A stretch of 64,000 nt of DNA from Pseudomonas putida (lineage in GTDB: Bacteria; Pseudomonadota; Gammaproteobacteria; Pseudomonadales; Pseudomonadaceae): positions 1 to 64,000 of the forward strand of contig NZ_JANHKS010000026.1 in NCBI RefSeq assembly GCF_028682175.1, in the 5' to 3' direction. This document shows, one piece after another, positions 43,677 to 51,545 of this stretch. The position numbers and the translations under genes are program-made. The first letter of the stretch is position 1; each line of letters opens with the position of its first letter. The notes under the pieces are model-generated. The model had not been told where the DNA came from and did not search any database. It was given only the letters and a program-made list of their open reading frames with translations.

Positions 43677-44561
43677 GTGAAGGGAGCCATCGTCCTCGGG
43701 CTGATATTCATGCTGCTGACAGGGCTGTCGCTGTATCTGTTCTATCGCGGCCTGAACAAGGGCGCCAACGAACGGATCATGGCCCGGCTGGCATTGGGGC
43801 AGCCCGAGAAAGTCGCTGCCAGACCCGCTCTGGCGGCCATCGAGCGGGCGTTCCTGCGAGCCGGTCTGGGTCGTCCCACCGAGCGCTTGCCGCTGGCCCT
43901 GACGATCTGGCTGATGACCATGCTGCTGGGCTATGCGATGTACGACGGCTTTGGTCTGGCGCTGGGCATTCTGCTGCCGGTTATCGTGCTGCGCTTTTAC
44001 GTCAGCTTCCGTTACCGGCGGCGCATGCAGCGCATGATTGCCCAGTTGCCGCAGTTGCTCGATCACACGGTGCGCAGCCTCAAATCCGGACGCACCCTGG
44101 GCGATGCGGTGCTCAATAGCATCGACGCCGCGGACCGTCCGCTGAGCGAGGCCATGTCGCGGATCAAGCGCAATGTGCAGTTGGGCATCACCCTGCCCGA
44201 TGCGGTGCAGGACTTCGCCGAGTTGTATGAGCGCGACGAATTCCAGCTGTTCGCCCTGGGGCTGCGGGTCAACCACCGTTACGGCGGGAATGCCAGCGAG
44301 CTGCTGGAGAACCTGATCCGGTTGATCCGCGAGCGTGAGCAGGGTGCGCGCCAGTTGCGGGCCATGACCGGGGAAACGCGCATGACGGCGGTGGTCCTGG
44401 GGCTGTTGCCGGTGGGCATGGTGGGGTACTTCATGGTGGTCAACCCGACGTACTTGCTGCACATGTGGAATGACGAGTCAGGATGGAAAATGCTTGCGGT
44501 TGCGTTCGTGATGCAAACCCTGGGTTGCCTTGCGCTGTGGCGCATGTTGCGGAGCGTCTGA
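43677..44561 (+). CDS. tadB: Tad inner-membrane platform protein TadB
   Basis: A 294-residue T2SS-F domain membrane protein. It has helices at the N-terminus (LGLIFMLLTGLSLYLFYRGL), in the middle (MTMLLGYAMYDGFGLALGIL) and at the C-terminus, with the cytoplasmic F domain between (LPQLLDHTVRSLKSGRTLGD; ALGLRVNHRYGGNASELLEN). It pairs with TadC as the membrane platform for TadA. It starts with GTG at 43677; GGGAG lies eight bases upstream. Confidence 0.93.
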   Translation: MKGAIVLGLIFMLLTGLSLYLFYRGLNKGANERIMARLALGQPEKVAARPALAAIERAFLRAGLGRPTERLPLALTIWLMTMLLGYAMYDGFGLALGILLPVIVLRFYVSFRYRRRMQRMIAQLPQLLDHTVRSLKSGRTLGDAVLNSIDAADRPLSEAMSRIKRNVQLGITLPDAVQDFAELYERDEFQLFALGLRVNHRYGGNASELLENLIRLIREREQGARQLRAMTGETRMTAVVLGLLPVGMVGYFMVVNPTYLLHMWNDESGWKMLAVAFVMQTLGCLALWRMLRSV

Positions 44562-44562
44562 G

Positions 44563-45450
44563 ATGGCCTTGATGCTGAGTGCGCTGCTGTTCGCCCTGGC
44601 CGGGTTTTTCCTGCTGCTGACTCTGGCCCGCCAGCGTCGCGCCGAGCGCCTGGCGTTGTCGCGTCTGCAGGGGCGGGTGGGGCGCGACAGCCGTGTCGGC
44701 ATCCTGCTGCGGCTGTTGGGCGACAGCCGTTTCGGGCAGCGCTCGGTGAGCCTGGACAGCGAAACCCAGCTACTGCTCAACCGCATCGGCTGGCGCCGGG
44801 CGAGCCAGCGTTCAATGTTCGCGGCTTGCCAGGTGGGTGTTCCGGTGCTGGCGTTCAGTGTGGTGGTGTTGATTCAGACGCTGTTCTTCAGTGACACCGC
44901 CTACCCGATCATGGCACCGGCATTTGCCCTGGGCCTGGGCTATCTGGCGCCCAAGCGGATTCTGGCCGCGGCGGCCTCTGCACGGCAGAAACGCGTAGTG
45001 GTGGAGGTTTCCACTTTTATCCCGCTGCTGCGGATCCTGTTCGAGTCCGGCATGGCGGTCGAGCAGGCGCTGCGGGTGCTCAGCAATGAAGGCGGGCGGC
45101 TGTTGCCGGTGCTGGCATCGGAGCTGCGGGCGATGCTGGTGCGTGTGGATTCGGGGCTGGAACTGGGCAACGAGTTGAACAAGGTCGCCACGCTGCTGGC
45201 GGTGGATGAGTTCAGCGACACCTGCGTGATTCTCAACCAGTTGATTCATCAGGGCGGTGGCGCGATGAAGTCGCTGCTGTCGCTCAAGCAATTGATCGAT
45301 GACCGCAGGCTCACCCGGTTGCAGGAGTACATCTCCAAGCTCTCGGCGAAGATGTCGGTGGTGATGATGGTGTTTCTGTTTCCGGCCTTGCTGATCGTGT
45401 TGGCGGGGCCCGGGTTTATGGCGATCAGCAAGGCGTTGACTTCGCATTAG
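44563..45450 (+). CDS. tadC: Tad inner-membrane platform protein TadC
   Basis: The second T2SS-F platform protein, 295 residues, partner of TadB. Hydrophobic segments at the N-terminus (LMLSALLFALAGFFLLLTLA) and middle flank the F domain (FIPLLRILFESGMAVEQALR; LLAVDEFSDTCVILNQLIHQ), and VVMMVFLFPALLIVLAGPGF is the last helix. The ATG at 44563 begins one base after the tadB stop, so the frame open back to 44530 is not used. Confidence 0.93.
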   Translation: MALMLSALLFALAGFFLLLTLARQRRAERLALSRLQGRVGRDSRVGILLRLLGDSRFGQRSVSLDSETQLLLNRIGWRRASQRSMFAACQVGVPVLAFSVVVLIQTLFFSDTAYPIMAPAFALGLGYLAPKRILAAAASARQKRVVVEVSTFIPLLRILFESGMAVEQALRVLSNEGGRLLPVLASELRAMLVRVDSGLELGNELNKVATLLAVDEFSDTCVILNQLIHQGGGAMKSLLSLKQLIDDRRLTRLQEYISKLSAKMSVVMMVFLFPALLIVLAGPGFMAISKALTSH

Positions 45451-45459
45451 GGAGTTTGA

Positions 45460-46185
45460 ATGAAAGCAATGATTGCAGCGTTGAGCCTCATCCTGCTGAG
45501 CGGCTGCGCCACTGACGGCTCGGCGCCGTGGCTGGCCCAAGCTGGTGGCGGCAGTTGCGCCAAGCCTAGCTCCGATCAGGAGCTGGCGTTGAACATGGCC
45601 CAGGACATGGCCGACGAAGGCCGCCTGCACGCGAGCCTGGCGCATCTGGAGAGCTTGCCGCCGACGCTCCCCGAGGTGCGCCTGCGCAAGGCGCGGGTGC
45701 TGCGCCTGTTGGGCAGTCGCGAGTCCGAGCCGCTGTACAGGAGCCTGCTGGGCACCTGTCGGGCCGCCGAGGGCGAACATGGTCTGGGCCAGTTGGCGGC
45801 GGCGCGGGGCGATAACAATCAGGCGCTGATGCATTTGCAGGCTGCCGTGAAGCTGTCGCCCACCGACGAGAAGATTCGCAACGATCTGGGGGTGGTCTAT
45901 CTCAACCAGCTCAAGCTCGATCAGGCGCGGTTCCAGTTTCTGACGGCCATGGAGCTCAAGCAGTCCGACACGCTGGCGGCGTTGAACCTGGTGACCTTGC
46001 TGATCTATCAGGATGAATGGACCCAGGCCGCCGAGCTTGTGTCCCGCAGCGGCTTGACGCCCGATCAGGTCAACGATGCCCAGGCCCGCGCGGAAAAACT
46101 CAGGGCCAGCCCCGCAGGGCTGACCATCAAGGCCGTCAAGGTGGCGGCGGTGAGCGACGTGCCTGACACAGGGAGACAGCCATGA
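45460..46185 (+). CDS. tadD: Tad TPR lipoprotein TadD
   Basis: A 241-residue lipoprotein: lipobox LILLSGC (Cys16), then TPR-like repeats at about 75-190, the clearest being ALMHLQAAVKLSPTDEKIRN and LGVVYLNQLKLDQARFQFLT. TadD is needed for secretin assembly or stability in Tad systems. The stop overlaps the next gene by 4 bases. Confidence 0.9.
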   Translation: MKAMIAALSLILLSGCATDGSAPWLAQAGGGSCAKPSSDQELALNMAQDMADEGRLHASLAHLESLPPTLPEVRLRKARVLRLLGSRESEPLYRSLLGTCRAAEGEHGLGQLAAARGDNNQALMHLQAAVKLSPTDEKIRNDLGVVYLNQLKLDQARFQFLTAMELKQSDTLAALNLVTLLIYQDEWTQAAELVSRSGLTPDQVNDAQARAEKLRASPAGLTIKAVKVAAVSDVPDTGRQP

Positions 46186-46466
46186 ACCGGTTCATCATCA
46201 GTGCACTGGGCCTTTCAGTGATCTGCGGCACGGCGCTGGGGATAGAGCCGGGGCCGTCCTCGCCCTCGCAAAAGCAGACCGAAACCTGGCTCAACCTGCA
46301 AGCCAGCGGCCACGCCGCATCCCCCATCCCGCAAGCGGCCGCTCCCATTGAACGCGACCTGAGCATGCAGCGCTGGCTGGACAGTTATCAGCATCAGATT
46401 CCGGAGTTCTTCGAGCAGAAGAAGGGCGGCAGCGTGTCAGGCAGTGGCGGCTCGGGCGGCAACTAA
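46182..46466 (+). CDS. DUF3613 Tad-locus protein
   Basis: A 94-residue exported protein of the DUF3613 family, found at the end of Tad operons in Pseudomonas and relatives. It has a signal peptide (FIISALGLSVICGTALG), the family core TETWLNLQASGHAASPIPQA and QRWLDSYQHQIPEFF, and a Gly/Ser tail. Role unknown. The start overlaps tadD (ATGA), so it belongs to the operon, and a REP pair follows. Confidence 0.85.
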   Translation: MNRFIISALGLSVICGTALGIEPGPSSPSQKQTETWLNLQASGHAASPIPQAAAPIERDLSMQRWLDSYQHQIPEFFEQKKGGSVSGSGGSGGN

Positions 46467-46524
46467 AGCCTGTGTGATCAAATTCTTGCTGGCACACCCA
46501 TTCCGTTCCTGTGCTTGCCGATTC

Positions 46525-46616
46525 CTGTGGGAGCGGGCTCGCCCGCGAAGGCGTTCGGTCAGTCACCATCAGGGCGGTATGACACACCGCCTTCGCGGGC
46601 AAGCCCGCTCCCACAA
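46525..46616. repeat. REP pair, GTGGGAGCGGGCTCGCCCGCG type
   Basis: CTGTGGGAGCGGGCTCGCCC and complement, about 45 bases apart, between the convergent ends of the DUF3613 gene and pprB; likely a shared transcript end. Confidence 0.9.
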
Positions 46617-46626
46617 AGCCGGGAAC

Positions 46627-47394
46627 CTAGTGCGCGGTCACCCGCCCCCGGGCCGCCGCGTTGGTCGGCGATAACGCCAGCGCCAGTTGCGTGCGGTTGT
46701 GCATGTGGGTCAGGCGCAACACCTGAGACACATAGAGCTTCACCGTGTTCTCGGTAATCCCCAGTTCACAGGCGATCTGATAGTTGGTCTTGCCCTGGCT
46801 GACCAGCTTGGCCACGTCCAGCTGACGCGGCGACAGTTGCTCGAAGATGGCCGGAATCACGAACTCGCCGTTGCCCTCGGCGAAACCGGGCTGGGCGGCC
46901 TGGCGCGACTTGTCCAGGTCCTGGCAGAGGTCATCGATCGACGCCGCCAGAAACTGCAATTTGTCGTTCAGATGCCCCAGGTGCTGGACGTTCTTGACCC
47001 GCTCTTCCAGCGACTCTTCCTGGCGCTGCACGCCCTGGAGCAACTCGTTCAGATCGACCGGTTTCTGATAATAATCGGCGATGCCCGCACGCAGGGCCTT
47101 GATGACATCCTGCTTTTCGGCGCGCCCGGTGAGCATGATGGATTCGAAGATGCGCGTCTTGCCGGCCAGCACTTTCAGCGCCTGCACCAGCTCGATGCCG
47201 TTCATGCCCGGCATGTCCAGATCGCACAGGACAATGGCGATGCTGTGGTCCTCGCGGAACCGCTCCAGCGCCTCGCGGCTCGAATAACAAGGCGCGCAGC
47301 GATAGCCGCAGCCTTCCAGAAATTCAGTGATCTCATCGACGATCAGGGGTTGATCGTCGACCACCAGGACCTTTACTGCCGAATGCTTGTTCAC
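46627..47394 (-). CDS. pprB: Response regulator PprB (receiver plus LuxR HTH)
   Basis: A 255-residue regulator. The receiver has VLVVDDQPLIVDEITEFL, VLCDLDMPGMNGIELV with the phospho-Asp, and YYQKPVDLNELL; a coiled-coil-like linker follows (RQEESLEERVKNVQHLGHLN). The LuxR-type helix-turn-helix has LSPRQLDVAKLVSQGKTNYQ and ITENTVKLYVSQVLR. In P. aeruginosa PprB, activated by PprA, switches on the Tad pilus and other surface factors. It lies head to tail after fppA on the minus strand, with 149 bases between. Confidence 0.92.
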   Translation of the reverse strand: MNKHSAVKVLVVDDQPLIVDEITEFLEGCGYRCAPCYSSREALERFREDHSIAIVLCDLDMPGMNGIELVQALKVLAGKTRIFESIMLTGRAEKQDVIKALRAGIADYYQKPVDLNELLQGVQRQEESLEERVKNVQHLGHLNDKLQFLAASIDDLCQDLDKSRQAAQPGFAEGNGEFVIPAIFEQLSPRQLDVAKLVSQGKTNYQIACELGITENTVKLYVSQVLRLTHMHNRTQLALALSPTNAAARGRVTAH

Positions 47395-47543
47395 CCGCTA
47401 CTCCCTGCTGCGAATACAACTGAACCGGGTCCGGCGCCATGTAATCCTTCACGGCAATCCTCGTAGGACTATCACTGTCCGGACGTAGGGCTAAACCTAG
47501 TCTCACTTTCTGACTATGTACATAGATAGAGCGGGCAATGCGA
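47395..47543 (-). promoter_or_regulatory. pprB upstream region with candidate operator elements
   Basis: The minus strand at 47498-47516 reads TAGTCAGAAAGTGAGACTA, close to TTAGTCGGAAAGTAGTAG in the flp/rcpC region. Directly beside it, CTATGTACATAG (47514-47525) is a perfect palindrome. If PprB binds such a site, this would be autoregulation. No protein evidence supports it. Confidence 0.35.
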
Positions 47544-48014
47544 CTAATGGAGCCATAGCGCCATCACCAGAAAACCGGCGAACAGAAAGGGCACGAAGGG
47601 CTGTTTGCTTGACGCCTGCGGCGCCATCCTGGAGTAGCGATTGCTAAGCCCTTGAGCGAGCAGGGGCCAGGCTTTTTGACGCGCCAGCAGCCAGGCCAGG
47701 CTGGCCACTCCGGCGCCGATGAAGGTGCCGAGTATGTACAGATGCCCGCTGGCCAGGGCCAGTGCGACGAGAAGTTTCACATCACCGGCCCCGAGGCGAT
47801 TCAGTGCATAGCCCGGCAATGTCAGGAGCAGCGCCACGGCCACGCCCCAGCCCGTTTGCGCCATGGGCACACCCAGCCAACTGGTGCCGGTGCTCAGCAG
47901 GTAGATCAGGGCGAACAACGCGGCCCCGAATGTCAGCCAGTTGGAAACCCTTCTGCTGCGCGCATCCTGGTCCGCGCAAACGGCAAACCAGATGAGTAGG
48001 AAAAGTAAATTCAT
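47544..48014 (-). CDS. fppA: Flp prepilin peptidase FppA (TadV/CpaA)
   Basis: A 156-residue aspartic membrane protease of the type IV prepilin peptidase family, the short TadV/CpaA form without the methylase domain. The catalytic Asp pair is Asp17 (DARSRRVSNWLTFG) and Asp78 in the GxGD motif (LNRLGAGDVKLL). It cuts the Flp and TadE-like leaders. It is divergent from the tadE-like gene and followed by pprB. Confidence 0.93.
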   Translation of the reverse strand: MNLLFLLIWFAVCADQDARSRRVSNWLTFGAALFALIYLLSTGTSWLGVPMAQTGWGVAVALLLTLPGYALNRLGAGDVKLLVALALASGHLYILGTFIGAGVASLAWLLARQKAWPLLAQGLSNRYSRMAPQASSKQPFVPFLFAGFLVMALWLH

Positions 48015-48089
48015 CGGGTAAAAAACGTCCTGTTTTCCGGAAAGAATCTATGCTCCATGCAAGGTAGCACTGTCAGGGTAGACGTCGGC

Positions 48090-48548
48090 ATGCGAAGGAC
48101 CTCACGCAACTTTTCCCCCGCAGGACAAAACGGCGCCGCTGCCATCGAGTTTGCGTTGGCGTTCGTGATTTTCTTCGGCATTTTCTATGGCCTGGTGACC
48201 TACAGCCTGCCGCTGTTGATGATGCAGTCATTCAACAACGCCACCGCCGAAGCCGTGCGCCAGAGCGTCGCCATCAGCCCCAGCGTGAACAACTACAACA
48301 GCGTGGTCACCACCCAGGCCAGTTCGGTGCTGAGCGGCCAACTGGCCTGGATACCCGCGGCCTTCGCCTTCAATGTGGCCACCGATGCCGTGGTGACCTT
48401 CGACGGCAAACTGCTCAGTGTCCGCATCAATTACCCGCGAAGCAAGCTGACCCAGGTCATGCCGGTCATGACCCTGCCCGGAATCGGCAACGTGCCGAAT
48501 CTGCCGACCTACCTTTCAGCCGAAGCGAGCCTGCAACTTGCCCCTTAA
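48090..48548 (+). CDS. TadE-like pseudopilin
   Basis: A 152-residue protein with the TadE N-terminus: GQNG, then AAAIEFALAFVIFFGIFYGL, so the FppA-type cut would fall after Gly15 (GX4EF). The rest is periplasmic beta-rich (VATDAVVTFDGKLLSVRINY). The ATG at 48090 with AGGG upstream gives a leader of normal length; an ATG at 48057 would add 11 residues. It is followed by pprA with an 11-base overlap. Confidence 0.85.
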   Translation: MRRTSRNFSPAGQNGAAAIEFALAFVIFFGIFYGLVTYSLPLLMMQSFNNATAEAVRQSVAISPSVNNYNSVVTTQASSVLSGQLAWIPAAFAFNVATDAVVTFDGKLLSVRINYPRSKLTQVMPVMTLPGIGNVPNLPTYLSAEASLQLAP

Positions 48549-51309
48549 GAACGAAATCCTCAATCGTTGGCTGGGGCGAACCGATGCGCCCGCCGAGCCC
48601 GCGCCGCAACGCCTGCCTCAGGTGAGCGAGCCTGCGTCGGTCAGTGCCGACTGGAACATGCAGCTGGACGAAGAGGGGCGGGTCACGGGCATCAGCAAGG
48701 CGCTGCGTACGGCGCTGGGGGTGAGCGGGGCCGTGACGCCGGCGCAGCGCCTGCTCGGCTACCTGATGCCCAGCAGCGCACTGGTGGTGGAGGGCACCCC
48801 GCAGGACTGGCTGGGCCACATGCTCGACCTGGATTTCAGGCGCCCCAACGGTCAGGTACTGCACACCCGTGGCTGGGTGCAGGCGCAGGGCAGTGACTGG
48901 CTGCTGCAACTGCTGGATATCGGCGACCTCATAGAGCAGGCCAGCGCGGCCCAGAGCCGTCAGCAGTGCCTGCGCCTGGCCGGGCAGTTGGCCGAGAAGG
49001 TCCGGGGGTGTCATCTGGAGCGGTTGCAGGCGGTGACTGCCGAGCAACTCGAAGAACTGGCGCAGAACTACCGCGTGCCTTGCCTGGCCCTGGCCCTGGC
49101 CGAGCCCGGCGGCGTGGGCTGGCGCATCTATGCCCACTACAACGCCCAGACCGCGCCGCAGCTGTGGCAGGACGGCCAGCGCCTGGGCACCGATCTCGAT
49201 TCACTGAACAGCACCGTCACCCACCAGATCGACTTTGGCGCACCTGTCGCCCAGGTTCACCTGCAAAGTGCCTTCGGCAACGCCGAGGGTTTCCTGTTGC
49301 CCCATCACAAGGAAGGCTCGATCAAGGCCTGGCTGCTGTTCGGTTTCTACAACGCCGCGCATCAGGCCCCCGAGCTGGGTGATCGCGAGTGGATGAACCT
49401 GTGTGCGGCGCTGGCCGGCCCCATTCTCTACCGCCAGGCCGATCAGGTGCACCGCCACCAGTTGGAGCGCCTGGCGGTGTTGCAGGATCTGCTGGGCACC
49501 GGCTGGTGGGAATTGTTGCCCGGTGGCGAAGACATCCAGTTGGCCCCGCAACTGGCGCGCACCCTGGGCTTGCCCGAGACTCGCGATGTGCTGGCGCTGG
49601 ACGCCTGGCTGCAACTGATTCACCCGGCTGACCGCCACGAACTGGAAAGCCGCCTCAGCCTTTTGCGTGACCACGGCACCGCCATGCTGTCCTGCGTGAG
49701 GTTACGTCAGGACGATCCGGGTCAGGCGCCGGTCTGGCTGCGGATCCAGGGGCAGGTGCTGGTCAGCGGGCAGGTGCGTCGGGTGCTGGGCTTCATGCTC
49801 GATGTCAGCGATATCAAGAACCAGGAAATCCAGGCCGCTGCCGCCCACGCCCGTCTCGATAACCTGATCGCCAGCTCCCCTGCGGTGATTTATGTGCTGG
49901 GCTACGACCATGGCAGCCTCGAGCCTACGTTCTTCAGCGCCAGCCTCACGCCGCTGCTGGGCTGGACCCAGGCCGAGTGCAGCGATGGCCAGCTCACCCA
50001 GTACATTCACCCCGATGACCGCGACATCTGGTTCCAGCGCACGCGTCAATTGCTGCGCGAGGGCGTGGTCAGTTGCCGTTATCGTCTGCGCGATAAAAAG
50101 GGCAGCTACCACTGGCTGCTGGACGAGGCGCGGCTGCTGCGTGATGACCTCGGCATGCCGGTGGAAGCGGTGGGATTGTGGCTGGATGTGACCGACGCCA
50201 CCCAAGCCACCGAGCGCGTGCGTGAGAGCGAGGAGCGCTACCGGATTCTGGTGGAAGATTCCCCGGCCATGATCTGCCGCTACACCCCGGACCTGATCCT
50301 GAACTTCGGCAACCGGCCCCTGGCCGATTACCTGGAATGCACCCCCGCGCAACTGCCAGGGGTCAATCTGGGCGAATGGTTTTCTGCCGAGCAGAAAGAG
50401 GCCTTCCTGCGGCGCATCGACGACCTGACGCCTGAATCGCCGATGAGCACGGCGGAGATCTGCCTCGAACTGCCGGGCCGCGAGCATGCCTGGTGGATCT
50501 GGGCCGACCGTGGGGTGTTCAACGATGCCGGCGAACTGATCGAAATCCAGGCCGTGGGCCGCGACAACACGGAAATCCGCCGCACCCGCATGCAGCTCAA
50601 CCAGAGCGCGAAAATGGCGACGCTGGGCGAGATGGCGACCGGGCTTGCCCACGAGATCAACCAGCCGCTCAACGTCATGCGCATGGCGGTGGTCAACGTG
50701 CTCAAGCGCCTGAGCAACGGCGAGGTGGAAATCGACTACCTGACCGACAAACTCAACCGCATCGACGCCCAGGTCCAGCGCGCGGCGCGGGTGGTCAATC
50801 ATATGCGCGTGTTCGGCCGGCGTTCGGAAATCGAGCAGCAATTGTTCGACCCGATCGAGGCGGTGGAAGGCACCCTGAACATGCTCACCGAGGGCATGAA
50901 AGGCAAGGGCGTCGACCTGCGGGTGGGCGAGTACGGTGAGCGGGTGCAGGTGCGCGGGCATGTGGATCAGCTTGAACAGGTGCTGATCAACCTGATGGTC
51001 AACGCCCGGGATGCATTGCTCTCCAAGCGCGACAAGGACCGCGATTTCGAACCCTGGATCGCGTTGCGGGTGGAACAGGATGACCAGACGCTGTGGCTGG
51101 TGGTCGAGGACAACGGCGGCGGTATTGACCCAAGGTTGCTGGAGCGGATTTTCGAGCCGTTCTTCACCACCAAACCGGTGGGCGTGGGCACCGGGCTGGG
51201 GTTGTCGGTGAGTTATGGCATCGTCGAACAGATGGGCGGGCGGCTGAGCGTCAGCAACGCGAGTGAAGGCGCCTGTTTCCGCATCGCCTTGCCCATCGCG
51301 CTGGTCTGA
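48538..51309 (+). CDS. pprA: PAS-domain sensor histidine kinase PprA
   Basis: A 923-residue kinase without membrane helices: an N-terminal part to about 320 of unclear fold, at least three PAS/PAC units between about 325 and 680 (ASLTPLLGWTQAECSDGQLT; RVRESEERYRILVEDSPAMI), HisKA with ATGLAHEINQPLNVMRMAV (His near 705), and an ATPase domain with LINLMVNARDAL, VEDNGGGIDP and GTGLGLSVSYGIV. It is the expected partner of PprB. The likely start is TTG at 48538, inside the tadE end; the next in-frame ATG (48658) would drop 40 residues. Confidence 0.88.
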   Translation: MPLKNEILNRWLGRTDAPAEPAPQRLPQVSEPASVSADWNMQLDEEGRVTGISKALRTALGVSGAVTPAQRLLGYLMPSSALVVEGTPQDWLGHMLDLDFRRPNGQVLHTRGWVQAQGSDWLLQLLDIGDLIEQASAAQSRQQCLRLAGQLAEKVRGCHLERLQAVTAEQLEELAQNYRVPCLALALAEPGGVGWRIYAHYNAQTAPQLWQDGQRLGTDLDSLNSTVTHQIDFGAPVAQVHLQSAFGNAEGFLLPHHKEGSIKAWLLFGFYNAAHQAPELGDREWMNLCAALAGPILYRQADQVHRHQLERLAVLQDLLGTGWWELLPGGEDIQLAPQLARTLGLPETRDVLALDAWLQLIHPADRHELESRLSLLRDHGTAMLSCVRLRQDDPGQAPVWLRIQGQVLVSGQVRRVLGFMLDVSDIKNQEIQAAAAHARLDNLIASSPAVIYVLGYDHGSLEPTFFSASLTPLLGWTQAECSDGQLTQYIHPDDRDIWFQRTRQLLREGVVSCRYRLRDKKGSYHWLLDEARLLRDDLGMPVEAVGLWLDVTDATQATERVRESEERYRILVEDSPAMICRYTPDLILNFGNRPLADYLECTPAQLPGVNLGEWFSAEQKEAFLRRIDDLTPESPMSTAEICLELPGREHAWWIWADRGVFNDAGELIEIQAVGRDNTEIRRTRMQLNQSAKMATLGEMATGLAHEINQPLNVMRMAVVNVLKRLSNGEVEIDYLTDKLNRIDAQVQRAARVVNHMRVFGRRSEIEQQLFDPIEAVEGTLNMLTEGMKGKGVDLRVGEYGERVQVRGHVDQLEQVLINLMVNARDALLSKRDKDRDFEPWIALRVEQDDQTLWLVVEDNGGGIDPRLLERIFEPFFTTKPVGVGTGLGLSVSYGIVEQMGGRLSVSNASEGACFRIALPIALV

Positions 51310-51335
51310 CACCTACCCCGAAACATGCGCCACCA

Positions 51336-51429
51336 CCTGTAGGAGCGCGCTTGCCCGCGACGGCGGTGTGTCTGTCACAGATGAGTTGACTGACACAACG
51401 CTCCCGCCGGCAAGCCGTGCTGCTACGGT
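51336..51429. repeat. Chimeric REP pair downstream of pprA
   Basis: The left arm is the TGTAGGAGCGCGCTTGCCCG class, but the right arm is the CCGCCGGCAAGCCGTGCTGC class, so the two do not pair along their full length. It follows the pprA stop by 26 bases. Confidence 0.8.
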
Positions 51430-51445
51430 TCCGCGTGCCCCCATT

Positions 51446-51536
51446 CCTGTAGGAGTGAGCTTGCTCGCGATGTGGTGTATCAGTCACAGCGTCAATGCCT
51501 GACACAGCGCATCGCGAGCAAGCTCACTCCTACAGG
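51446..51536. repeat. REP pair, GTAGGAGTGAGCTTGCTCGCGAT type
   Basis: Perfect inverted arms (CCTGTAGGAGTGAGCTTGCT and complement), 9 bases from the tadG stop; a likely transcript end for tadG and pprA, which converge here. Confidence 0.9.
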
Positions 51537-51545
51537 TAGGCAGTT

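Noticed and set aside
42315..44462. A 715-codon frame opposite tadA and tadB
   Set aside because: Antisense shadow; the plus strand encodes complete, motif-bearing proteins.
51336..51536. CRISPR-like regular repeats
   Set aside because: The units are inverted REP arms without equal spacers or a leader; no cas genes are present.
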